Shown: positions 22,846-33,071 of the stretch, piece by piece
Position numbering within the stretch: the stretch's first letter is position 1
Layout: each line of letters opens with the position of its first letter
NCBI GenBank assembly: GCA_023412655.1
Contig: JAEYNH010000171.1
Location: 1 to 34,403 of the forward strand
Direction of reading: 5' to 3'
DNA from: Pseudomonadota bacterium
GTDB lineage: Bacteria > Pseudomonadota > Alphaproteobacteria > Caulobacterales > Caulobacteraceae
Length of the DNA: 34,403 bases
The notes under the pieces: generated by a model
The model's input: only the letters and a program-made list of their open reading frames with translations
Told to the model about the DNA's origin: nothing
Databases searched by the model: none
Position numbers and translations under genes: made by a program

Positions 22846-24567
22846 ATGCGAAAGTTCGTCGCCGCGGCCGGCCTGACCGCTGTCCTGCTGCTGTCCGGAG
22901 CCGCCGCTCCGCAGAAGTACGACCTGCTGATCCGGGGCGGCGAGATCTACGACGGGACCGGTGGGCCGTCGTTTCGCGGGGATGTGGGCATTGTCGGTGA
23001 CCGGATTGTGTATGTCGGCCCCAAGGCCCCCGGCCTCGCCCTCCGCACGGTGGACGCCGCGGGCCAGGCTGTCTCACCCGGCTTCATCAACATGCTCTCC
23101 TGGTCGGTGGACAGCCTGATCCAGGACGGCCGCGGCCTGTCGGCGCTGAAGCAGGGCGTAACCCTCGAAGTCATGGGTGAAGGCACATCCATGGGCCCGT
23201 GGAACGATGCCCAGAAGGCCGACGACGTGCGTCGGCAGGGCGACATCAAGTACGACGTCACCTGGACGACCTTGGACGAGTACCTGCGCCATCTGGAAGC
23301 CCGCGGGATCTCGCTGAACATCGCCTCCTTCGTGGGCGCGGAGACCGTGAGGGTGAACGTCCTTGGGGAAGACGACGTCGATCCGACCCCAGACCAACTG
23401 GGCCGGATGCGCACCCTGGTGGTCAAGGCCATGGAGGACGGCGCCATGGGCGTGGGAACCTCGCTGATCTACGCTTCCGGCAACTATGCCGAGACCGACG
23501 AGCTTGTGGCCCTCAGCACCGAGGCCGCCCGCTGCGGCGGCATGTACATCAGCCACATGAGATCGGAGGGCAACCGCCTGCTGGAGGCGATCGACGAACT
23601 CATCGAGATTTCCCGCCGCTCCGGCGCGCCTGCCGAGATCTATCATCTCAAGGCCAGCGGCAGGGCCAACTGGCCCAAGCTGGACCAGGCCATCGCCAGG
23701 ATCGAGGCGGCCCGCGCCCAGGGGCTGCGCATTACGGCCGACATGTACACGTACCCCGCCGGCTCCACCGGCCTGGACGCGGCCATGCCCGTCTGGGTGC
23801 AGGCCGGCGGTGTCGAGAAGTGGATCGAGCGGCTGAAAGACCCCGCCACACGCGCCAAGGTGAAGGCGGAGATGCTTTCCGACAGCGCGCCTTGGGAAAA
23901 CCTGATGCGCCACGCCGGGCCCGAGGGGACGCTGCTGGTGGGTTTCAAGAACCCGAAGCTCAAGCCGCTGACGGGCAAGACCCTCGCCGAGGTGGCCAAG
24001 GCGCGCGGCGTGAGCCCGCAGGACGCGGCGATCGACCTCGTCATCGAGGACGGCAGCCGCGTGCAGGTGGTCTACTTCCTGATGAGCGAGGAGAACGTCG
24101 CCCGCCAGACCACCCTACCCTGGATGAGCTTTGGTTCGGACGCGGAGGCCCAGGCGCCGGAGGGCCCGTTCCTGCTCTCCTCCACCCATCCGCGGGCCTA
24201 CGGCAACTTCGCCCGCCTTCTCGCCAAGTACGTCCGCGAGGAGAAGCGGCTGACCCTGCCCGAGGCCGTCCGCAAGCTTTCGGGCCAGCCGGCGCACAAT
24301 CTCGGCCTTCGCCAGCGCGGTTTGCTGAAGGAAGGCTATTTCGCCGACGTAGTCGTGTTCGACCCTGCCCGGGTGCAGGACCACGCCACCTTCGAGAAGC
24401 CGCAGCAGCTCGCCAGCGGGGTCAACCACGTGGTGGTCAATGGCGGCCTGGCCCTGGAGGACGGCGAGCCCACCGCGGCCCGGCCGGGACGGGTCGTCCG
24501 CGGCCGCGGCTGGACGGGCTGGCCGGATGGCGGCTGCCGCGCCAAGGCGTCGGACTGGACCTGGTGA
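22846..24567 (+). CDS. Amidohydrolase, N-acyl-D-amino-acid deacylase-like, with altered metal site
   Basis: 573 residues with an N-terminal signal peptide (about 1-22), so probably periplasmic. The fold is read from the N-terminal beta-sandwich (YDLLIRGGEIYDGTGGPSF), ISHMRSEG with His237, AEIYHLKASG with His267 and SFGSDAEAQ with Asp432. In D-aminoacylases the first motif is normally PGFIDxHxH; here residues 78-86 are PGFINMLSW, with both histidines missing, and the usual Cys ligand after the next strand is replaced (MGEGTSM, Glu112). A related group with this feature exists to my recollection. Substrate unknown. Start ATG with GAGGGGAG upstream; it lies 33 bases after the FabH-like gene and may form an operon with it. 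Confidence 0.8.
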   Translation: MRKFVAAAGLTAVLLLSGAAAPQKYDLLIRGGEIYDGTGGPSFRGDVGIVGDRIVYVGPKAPGLALRTVDAAGQAVSPGFINMLSWSVDSLIQDGRGLSALKQGVTLEVMGEGTSMGPWNDAQKADDVRRQGDIKYDVTWTTLDEYLRHLEARGISLNIASFVGAETVRVNVLGEDDVDPTPDQLGRMRTLVVKAMEDGAMGVGTSLIYASGNYAETDELVALSTEAARCGGMYISHMRSEGNRLLEAIDELIEISRRSGAPAEIYHLKASGRANWPKLDQAIARIEAARAQGLRITADMYTYPAGSTGLDAAMPVWVQAGGVEKWIERLKDPATRAKVKAEMLSDSAPWENLMRHAGPEGTLLVGFKNPKLKPLTGKTLAEVAKARGVSPQDAAIDLVIEDGSRVQVVYFLMSEENVARQTTLPWMSFGSDAEAQAPEGPFLLSSTHPRAYGNFARLLAKYVREEKRLTLPEAVRKLSGQPAHNLGLRQRGLLKEGYFADVVVFDPARVQDHATFEKPQQLASGVNHVVVNGGLALEDGEPTAARPGRVVRGRGWTGWPDGGCRAKASDWTW

Positions 24568-24597
24568 CCGAAGCGCGACTGGTGCGTTGTCGCCACC

Positions 24598-25188
24598 ATG
24601 GCTGATCAACCCAAGGACCTTGAAGGCCTTCTGGCAGAGCTGGATCACGTGGCGAGGACCAAGGGCCCCAAGGTCTCGATGGAGGAAGTCTATAAGGCGG
24701 TTGGCGAGCGATCGTTCGGGCCCCTGCTGATGCTCGCCGGCCTGCTCGGCATGACCCCGGTCTCCGCCATACCAGGCGCGCCGACGACCCTCGCGCTGGT
24801 GACCATCCTCATCGCCGGCCAGCTTCTCGTCGGCCGCCGGACGCTGTGGCTGCCCCGGCGACTGCTCGATCTGTCCGTGCCGGCGGAGAAGCTGCGCGCC
24901 ACGGTGAAGGTCGCGGGCAAGCCTGCCGGCGTCGTGGACAGGGTCGTGAAGCCGCGCCTTACCTCTCTCACCGGAAGGATCGCCCATCGCGTAGTGGCGG
25001 CGGCCTGCATCCTGGTGGCCCTGGCCGTGCCGCCCCTGGAACTGCTGCCCTTCGTCGCCTTCCTGCCGGCGGCGGCCATCGCCAGCTTCGGCCTCGGCCT
25101 GGTCGCCCGAGACGGTCTGCTGATCCTGGTCGCCCTCGGCGCCAGTGCGGGCACGCTGACGCTCATCGGGCGCCAGGTGCTCGCCTAG
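24598..25188 (+). CDS. ExoD-family membrane protein
   Basis: 196 residues. Polar N-terminus (KDLEGLLAELDHVARTKGPKVSMEEVYKAVGERSFGPLLMLAGLLGMTP) followed by several hydrophobic segments (about 40-85 and 135-195), the pattern of the ExoD family, named for a Rhizobium protein affecting exopolysaccharide. The molecular role of the family is unclear. No ribosome binding site is seen before the ATG; the gene begins 30 bases after the amidohydrolase and may depend on its translation. It converges with ppdK. Confidence 0.8.
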   Translation: MADQPKDLEGLLAELDHVARTKGPKVSMEEVYKAVGERSFGPLLMLAGLLGMTPVSAIPGAPTTLALVTILIAGQLLVGRRTLWLPRRLLDLSVPAEKLRATVKVAGKPAGVVDRVVKPRLTSLTGRIAHRVVAAACILVALAVPPLELLPFVAFLPAAAIASFGLGLVARDGLLILVALGASAGTLTLIGRQVLA

Positions 25189-25223
25189 GGCCCGGCCTTC
25201 GCGCCGATCCCATCAGCCAGGGC

Positions 25224-27917
<2,694 letters not shown>

Positions 27918-27961
27918 CGTCCCTTTACCTCCACTCGACCCAGCTCTCAGAGCCGGGGAAA

Positions 27962-30232
27962 TCAGCCTGTAACCTGCGAGAAGTCCGCCACGCGCCCCAT
28001 GGCGTCACGGACCTTGGCCAGAAGGCGCAACCTGTTGTCCCGTTCCGCCGGATTATCCGAGTTCACGAGCACCTTATCGAAGAACGCATCCACCGGGCCT
28101 CGCAGCTTGGCGAGCTCGCCCATGGCGGCGGCGAAGTCCTCCGTCTCGATCAGCCCATCGAGGCTGGCGTCCACCGCGTCCACGGCCGCGACCAGCGCCT
28201 GCTCTTCGGCTGGCGCGGCTGTCATGTGGGCGGGCTCCCCGGCGGGCAGCGGCCCCTTCTTCTCCTCAGCCTTGAGGATGTTCACGGCGCGCTTGTAGCC
28301 GGCCAGCAGGTTCGTCCCGTCCTCGGTCTTCAGGAAGCCGGCCAGGGCGTTCACCCGGGCGACCACCCGCACCAGGTCATCGTCACCCAGCGCGAAGACC
28401 GCCGCGACGAGGTCATGGCGTTGACCGCGGTCGCGCAGCCAGACCTCAAGCCGGTCCGCGAAGAAGGCGACGATCTCGTCGGCCACCTCACCGTAGGGTC
28501 GGAACTGGTACAGCACCTCGCCCGTGGGCTTCTCACGCTCCAGGCGGTCGAAGACGAGATCGACCTCCTGGTCCATGGCGACCACCTGAGCCTGCCCTTC
28601 GAGCAGCGCCTCCTGGAACTCCCGCAGATAATTGTCGAACTCGCGGCTCTTGGCCCGGCCGCGGGCGCCGAGGTGGGCGCTCAGCTTCGGCGTCGAGACC
28701 CACAGAGCACGGCCCGGATCCACAAAGCAGCGAAGCGAGGCGTACCAGTCGGCCACAGCCTCGCGCAGCGGCACGCGCAGCTCCGAGGCCAGCACGATGC
28801 GGATCACGCCCAGGGCCGCCCGGCGAAGCGCGTAGGGATCACGGGATCCCGTGGGCTTCTCGCCGATCGCGAAGAACGAAACGAGCGTGTCCAGCTTGTC
28901 GGCCAGGGCCACGGCCATCGTCACGGGTCGGTCCGGGACCTCGTCGTTGGCGCCGGCCGGCTTGTAGTGGTCGCGGATCGCCTCGGAAACCAGCGGCGAA
29001 AGCCCCTCGGCCGCCGCATAGTAACCGCCCATCACGCCTTGCAGCTCAGGGAACTCGCCGACCACGCCCGACACCAGGTCGGCCTTGGCCAGACGCGCCG
29101 CCAGCCTGGCCTTGGCCACGTCGGCGCCGACCTTGGGTGCAAGGGCCTCGCTCAGCATCTCGAGCCGCTCGACGCGCTCGTACATGGCGCCCAGCTTGGC
29201 GTGGAAGGTGACACCCTTCAGCTTCTCGAGCCGATCCTCGAGGCGGACCTTGCGGTCCTCGTCCCAGAAGAACCGCGCATCCGACAGGCGGGCCGAGAGC
29301 ACCTTGGCGTTGCCCTTGGCGATGGTGGCGCCGCCGTCCGTCGCCTCGATGTTGGCCACAGTCAGGAAGTGGGGCGCGAGCTTGCCACTCGCGGGGTCGC
29401 GCACGGCGAAGTAGCGCTGGTGCACCCTCATGGAGGTGCGGATCACCTCCGGTGGGAGGTCCAGGAAGTCCGGATCCATATCGCCCAGGACCGGAACAGG
29501 CCATTCCACCAGACCCGACACCTCGTCCAGCAGACCGGCGTCCTCGACGAGCTCCAGGTTGCGCGCGAAGCAAAGGGTCTTGGCGGACTCGAGGATCCGC
29601 TCCTTCCGCTCCTCGACGTCGAGCACGACGTAGCGATGGCCGAGGCCGTAGGCATAGCTCTCGAAGTCCTTCACCAGGAACGGCTCGCCATCGCTCATGA
29701 AGCGGTGGCCTTCGGCCAGGTTGCCGCTCAGGATCCCGTCGAGTTCGAAGGGGACAACCTCGCCGTCGAACACGCAGAGGATGCGTCGCAGCGGCCGCAC
29801 CCAGCGCAGCTTACTGGTCCCCGACACCATCGACTTGGGCCAAGGGAAGGTCCGGACAATCTGTTCGACGATCTCGGCGACGATCTCAGGCGTCGGACGA
29901 CCGGGCTTGTGCACGTGGGCGAAGAAGACGCCGTCCCGCTCGACCAGCTGATCCTGGGTAAGGCCGGTCTTCCGCAGGAAACCTTCGAGCGCCTGGGGCG
30001 GCGCGCCGACCTTGGGGCCCTTCAGCTCCTCATGCCGGTCTTTCTGCGCCGGGGGCAGCCCCTCGGCCACGAGCGTCAGCCGACGGGCGCCGGCGAACGT
30101 CTTCAGCGCCTCGGGCAGCAAGCCTTCCGCCGCCAGCTTCTCGCGCGCCATACGCTCAAGGTCGCGCGCGGCGTTCGCCTGCATGCGGGCCGGAATCTCT
30201 TCCGAAAACAGTTCGAGCAGGAGTTGGGGCAT
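27962..30232 (-). CDS. glyS: Glycine-tRNA ligase beta subunit
   Basis: 756 residues, slightly longer than the E. coli subunit (about 690). The alpha2-beta2 bacterial glycyl-tRNA synthetase uses this subunit for tRNA binding. Seen: PQLLLELFSEEIPARMQANAARDLERM, the TSKLRWVRPLRRILCVFDGEVVPFE block, DARFFWDEDRKVRLEDRLEKLKGVTFHAKLGAMYERVERL, and the C-terminal DALR-like anticodon-binding part with LLAKVRDAMGRVADFSQV. It begins 3 bases after the glyQ stop, so the two are translationally coupled. Confidence 0.97.
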   Translation of the reverse strand: MPQLLLELFSEEIPARMQANAARDLERMAREKLAAEGLLPEALKTFAGARRLTLVAEGLPPAQKDRHEELKGPKVGAPPQALEGFLRKTGLTQDQLVERDGVFFAHVHKPGRPTPEIVAEIVEQIVRTFPWPKSMVSGTSKLRWVRPLRRILCVFDGEVVPFELDGILSGNLAEGHRFMSDGEPFLVKDFESYAYGLGHRYVVLDVEERKERILESAKTLCFARNLELVEDAGLLDEVSGLVEWPVPVLGDMDPDFLDLPPEVIRTSMRVHQRYFAVRDPASGKLAPHFLTVANIEATDGGATIAKGNAKVLSARLSDARFFWDEDRKVRLEDRLEKLKGVTFHAKLGAMYERVERLEMLSEALAPKVGADVAKARLAARLAKADLVSGVVGEFPELQGVMGGYYAAAEGLSPLVSEAIRDHYKPAGANDEVPDRPVTMAVALADKLDTLVSFFAIGEKPTGSRDPYALRRAALGVIRIVLASELRVPLREAVADWYASLRCFVDPGRALWVSTPKLSAHLGARGRAKSREFDNYLREFQEALLEGQAQVVAMDQEVDLVFDRLEREKPTGEVLYQFRPYGEVADEIVAFFADRLEVWLRDRGQRHDLVAAVFALGDDDLVRVVARVNALAGFLKTEDGTNLLAGYKRAVNILKAEEKKGPLPAGEPAHMTAAPAEEQALVAAVDAVDASLDGLIETEDFAAAMGELAKLRGPVDAFFDKVLVNSDNPAERDNRLRLLAKVRDAMGRVADFSQVTG

Positions 30233-30235
30233 GGC

Positions 30236-31120
30236 TTAGACGTTCGCCCCTTGGCTCTCGACCCAGGCTTCCGCGCAGAGTCTGCACAGGTCCCGGATAC
30301 GGCCGATGTAGCTCTGCCGCTCGGCGACCGCGATCGCGCCCCGGGCGTCCATGATGTTGAACAGGTGGCTGGCCTTCAGCACATGGTCATACGCCGGAAG
30401 GACCAGCGGCTGGCCCTGCCGACCCTCGGAGCCGACGATCCGCCGGACCTCGGACTCCATGTCGTCGAAGTGCTTCTTCAGGATGTCGACGTTGGCGACT
30501 TCCAGCTCGAAGGCCGAGAATTGCTGCTCGTTGGCCAGGTAGACGTCGCCGTACTTGAACTCGTCGTTGAACTGGAGGTCGTACACGCTGTCCTTGTTCT
30601 GGAGGTACAGCGACAGCCGCTCCAGGCCGTAGGTCAGCTCGCCTGCCACCGGGAAGACGTCGAGCCCACCCACCTGCTGGAAGTAGGTGTACTGGGTGAT
30701 CTCCATGCCGTCGCACCAGACTTCCCAGCCCAGGCCCCAGGCCCCGACCGTGGGATTTTCCCAGTCGTCCTCGACGAAGCGAATATCGTGCACGAGCGGA
30801 TCGATGCCGATGGCTTCCAGCGAGCCCAGGTAAAGCTCCTGGAGGTTCGGCGGGTTCGGCTTCAGGATCACTTGGTACTGGTGGTGCTGGTGCAGTCGGT
30901 TGGGATTTTCGCCATAGCGGCCGTCGGCCGGGCGCCGCGAGGGCTGCACATAAGCCACCTTCCACGGCTTGGGGCCGAGGGTCCGGATCACAGTCATCGG
31001 CGACAGCGTCCCCGCCCCCACCTCCACGTCGTAGGGCTGCAGAATCATGCAGCCCTGGCGGGACCAATAGTCGTGCAGTTTCAGGATCAGGCCCTGAAAC
31101 GTGAGGGGCTCGTCAGACAT
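30236..31120 (-). CDS. glyQ: Glycine-tRNA ligase alpha subunit
   Basis: 294 residues, normal length. Class II synthetase catalytic subunit that activates glycine. Seen: LTFQGLILKLHDYWSRQGCMILQPYDVEVGAGTLSP, FVEDDWENPTVGAWGLGWEVWCDGMEITQYTYFQQVGG, the LTYGLERLSLYLQ motif and NIMDARGAIAVAERQSYI. The start is set at MSDEPLTFQG; there is no clear ribosome binding site, and the extension upstream is unlike the family. It starts only 27 bases after the end of the hairpin and T-run of the preceding terminator, so its promoter must overlap that terminator. Followed by glyS. Confidence 0.97.
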   Translation of the reverse strand: MSDEPLTFQGLILKLHDYWSRQGCMILQPYDVEVGAGTLSPMTVIRTLGPKPWKVAYVQPSRRPADGRYGENPNRLHQHHQYQVILKPNPPNLQELYLGSLEAIGIDPLVHDIRFVEDDWENPTVGAWGLGWEVWCDGMEITQYTYFQQVGGLDVFPVAGELTYGLERLSLYLQNKDSVYDLQFNDEFKYGDVYLANEQQFSAFELEVANVDILKKHFDDMESEVRRIVGSEGRQGQPLVLPAYDHVLKASHLFNIMDARGAIAVAERQSYIGRIRDLCRLCAEAWVESQGANV

Positions 31121-31146
31121 AAGGAAACGGGGCCGTTCGCAGGCGC

Positions 31147-31178
31147 AAAAAAGTCGGCGGACCATAGGGCCCGCCGAC
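31147..31178 (-). terminator. Strong rho-independent terminator between the 31240 gene and glyQ
   Basis: GTCGGCGG (31153-31160) pairs with CCGCCGAC (31171-31178), extended by a CC/GG pair inside, and on the minus strand six Ts follow (31152-31147). It stops transcription of the gene ending at 31240. The region also contains a second small hairpin at 31196-31212 (CCCCGA-GGTTT-TCGGGG). Confidence 0.85.
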
Positions 31179-31189
31179 CTTTGCTTCAA
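31161..31189 (-). promoter_or_regulatory. Candidate glyQ promoter embedded in the terminator
   Basis: On the minus strand TTGAAG (31189-31184), 17 bases, TATGGT (31166-31161). The predicted start near 31153 would leave most of the hairpin out of the glyQ transcript. Match to the -10 consensus is only moderate. Confidence 0.4.
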
Positions 31190-31239
31190 GCCACGCCCCG
31201 AGGTTTTCGGGGGGTGGATTTCCAGCGGCTCGCGAGGGG

Positions 31240-31623
31240 CTAATTACCTCGCGGTGCAGTCGCCTTGCCCGCCCGCGACAGCGGCTGGCCGTACTTGGCC
31301 CGGTTCTCCGCCGTGTCGGGCACGGGACCGTTGGTCACCGTCGTCGTGGTCACGCTCGCGCCCTGGCCATAGGTCGTGGCGGAGGTGGCGGTCGGGCCGG
31401 TGCCCGTATCGGTCGCCGGGGCCGAAGCCGAGACGTCGGCCGACGCATCGGGAGACGTGACGCTCGAGCCGGTCGAGGTCGTGACGCCGGTGTCGCTGGT
31501 CGGGGTCGACGGGCTGGTGGTCGTGGTCTGGTCCGGCGTCGCCGAGGACGTGGACTGCGCCATAGCGGCGCCGGCCATCAGAGCCGACGCCGCGGCGGCG
31601 GTGGCAAGGATCTTGAGGGTCAT
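31240..31623 (-). CDS. Secreted Thr/Ser-rich protein of unknown function
   Basis: 127 residues. Signal peptide about 1-22 (ending AMAQ), then about 70 residues of low complexity dominated by Thr, Ser, Ala, Asp (TTTTSPSTPTSDTG, SADVSASAPATDTG), then a compact C-terminal block PDTAENRAKYGQPLSRAGKATAPRGN that looks conserved in kind. No cysteine. It probably lies in the periplasm or on the surface. Ribosome binding site AGGAG. It follows the fasciclin gene by 75 bases, and a strong terminator follows it. Confidence 0.65.
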   Translation of the reverse strand: MTLKILATAAAASALMAGAAMAQSTSSATPDQTTTTSPSTPTSDTGVTTSTGSSVTSPDASADVSASAPATDTGTGPTATSATTYGQGASVTTTTVTNGPVPDTAENRAKYGQPLSRAGKATAPRGN

Positions 31624-31698
31624 AGGTCTAGAGCTCCTGTTGTCTGGACGTCTGACGCCCCACCCCGTTGTTGGCAGGAAGCTTTACCGCCTAGCCGG

Positions 31699-32304
31699 CT
31701 ATTTGGTTCCCGGCGTGGTCGCAGAACTGGCCGGAGCGTCGCCGGTTTCCGCGCTGGGCGCACTCGTGTCGCCTTCGCCGGACACCAGCACCTTGTCGAC
31801 GACGTGCAGCAGGCCCGAGCCCGTACGGATGTCAGCCTGGATGATGGTGGCGCCGTCAGCCTTGAGCGCGGCTTTGTCGCTGCCGTCCAACAGCACCTGG
31901 TCGCCGGCCCCGGACGGCACCGGCCCTTTGGCGCCCTTGATCTTCGCCGAGTCGACTGGCGCGTTGATCACGTGGTGCAGGACCAGCTTCTGGAGGGCGG
32001 TCTTGTCAGTCTCCAGCCGGGACAGTTCGCCGCTGGGCAGGGCCGCGAACGCCGCGTCAGTGGGAGCGAACACGGTCAGGTTCTTGTTGGTCTTGAGAAG
32101 GCTGGTGAGGTTGGTGTCGTCCGCCGCCTTGATGAAGGTGGTGAACTGGCCCGAGGCCTTAAGGGTGTCGATCAGATCGCCCGATGGACTCACCTGGGGT
32201 GCTGCCGCCGCAGGAGCGGGCGTCGCCGCTTCGCTCTGCGCGAGCGCCGGAGAGGCGATCACCGCAAGGGCGGCGGCGGCGGAAAGCATACGGATCATCG
32301 ACAT
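31699..32304 (-). CDS. Secreted fasciclin-domain protein
   Basis: 201 residues. Signal peptide about 1-23 (ALAVIASPALAQ), a short Ala/Pro-rich linker, then one fasciclin (FAS1) domain at about 37-175: DLIDTLKASGQFTTFIKAADDTNL, NLTVFAPTDAAFAALPSGEL, LVLHHVINAPVDS, TIIQADIRTGSGLLHVVDKVLV. Such domains mediate adhesion or protein binding. The tail (EGDTSAPSAETGDAPASSATTPG) is flexible. Start ATG at 32304 with GAGGA upstream; earlier starts would place the signal peptide inside the protein. Confidence 0.85.
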   Translation of the reverse strand: MSMIRMLSAAAALAVIASPALAQSEAATPAPAAAAPQVSPSGDLIDTLKASGQFTTFIKAADDTNLTSLLKTNKNLTVFAPTDAAFAALPSGELSRLETDKTALQKLVLHHVINAPVDSAKIKGAKGPVPSGAGDQVLLDGSDKAALKADGATIIQADIRTGSGLLHVVDKVLVSGEGDTSAPSAETGDAPASSATTPGTK

Positions 32305-32712
32305 ACTGAAGTCCTCGTCTCGATTGGCAGCAGTGACTGACGCCCCTTCGGGTGGAGCGGCGCCGGCACTCTGTACAGGCATTGCGGCGGGTTTCCGGCC
32401 CGTCGGGGCTCGAAGCGCCACTATGGAAACCGACGGAAATCCCATTGGTTGCGCCCACGTCAACTCCGACGCGACGCGACGGAGAGGCATTTAGCTCAAT
32501 TTTTTGGCGCCCCCGAACGATGGCGCCCGAACTTTCGGCGCATTCCCGCTTCTTGCCACAACTCCTCCCCGCCGCAGTCCGTTCGCCTTCAACCCAGGCC
32601 CTAGCGTTGGGCCGACCGCTGCGGGGGGATGAGTTCGAAGAAGGTCCGCAACGGTCTCGAACAAACGAGAGGGGCAGGCCCGCCCACGAGGGCCGGACGC
32701 GGGAGCGAGCGG
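32305..32712. other. Intergenic region between fasciclin and glnB/glnK genes
   Basis: 408 bases with no convincing gene. It holds a -35-like TTGACG on the minus strand (32458-32463) for the fasciclin gene without a good -10, a tandem partial repeat TGGCGCCC..GAAC at 32505-32518 and 32521-32532, a small hairpin at 32523-32541, and a sigma-54-like sequence at 32608-32622 facing the nitrogen genes. Confidence 0.5.
32608..32622 (+). promoter_or_regulatory. Possible sigma-54 promoter for glnB/glnK-amtB
   Basis: TGGGCCGACCGCTGC has GG and GC with the 10-base spacing of sigma-54 promoters but departs from TGGCAC and TTGC. Nitrogen-regulated glnK-amtB operons often use sigma-54 with NtrC. I see no clear NtrC dyad upstream. 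Confidence 0.35.
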
Positions 32713-33051
32713 ATGAAACTCATCATGGCGATCGTCAAACCCTTCAAGCTGGACGACGTGCGCGAAGCGCTCGTCGCCGCCGGCGTCGAAGGGCTGACGG
32801 TTTCGGAGGTCAAGGGTTACGGCCGGCAGAAGGGGCAAACCGAGATCTATCGGGGCGCTGAATATCAGATCAACTTCCTGCCGAAGGTGAAGCTCGAGGC
32901 CGTGGTCGACGACGCCGCGGCCGGCAAGGCGGTGGAAGCCATCAAGGCCGCCGCGTCCACCGGCAAGATCGGCGACGGCAAAATCTTCGTGCTCGACGTG
33001 TCGGAGGCCGTGCGCATCCGGACGGGCGAGACCGGCGCGGCCGCGCTCTAA
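32713..33051 (+). CDS. glnK: P-II family nitrogen regulatory protein
   Basis: 112 residues, full-length PII trimer subunit. It senses ATP/ADP and 2-oxoglutarate and is uridylylated on Tyr51 (TEIYRGAEY, the T-loop). Also seen: MKLIMAIVKPFKLDDVREAL, SEVKGYGRQKGQTE, KIGDGKIFVLDVSEAVRIRTGETG. GlnB and GlnK are hard to tell apart by sequence alone; the position directly before amtB supports GlnK, which blocks AmtB when ammonium is plentiful. Start at GCGGATG with weak purine-rich GGGAGCGAGCGG upstream. amtB starts 20 bases later. Confidence 0.95.
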   Translation: MKLIMAIVKPFKLDDVREALVAAGVEGLTVSEVKGYGRQKGQTEIYRGAEYQINFLPKVKLEAVVDDAAAGKAVEAIKAAASTGKIGDGKIFVLDVSEAVRIRTGETGAAAL

Positions 33052-33071
33052 TGGGATTGAGGGGATCATTC

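Noticed and set aside
28226..31243. A 1005-codon open frame opposite glyS and glyQ
   Set aside because: It lies antisense to two certain genes and has no recognisable protein features; an effect of codon bias.
32415..32450. GGAAAC followed after 17 bases by GTT, resembling an ECF/EcfG promoter
   Set aside because: The -35 and -10 parts do not match GGAAC and CGTT well and no gene starts at a suitable distance downstream.
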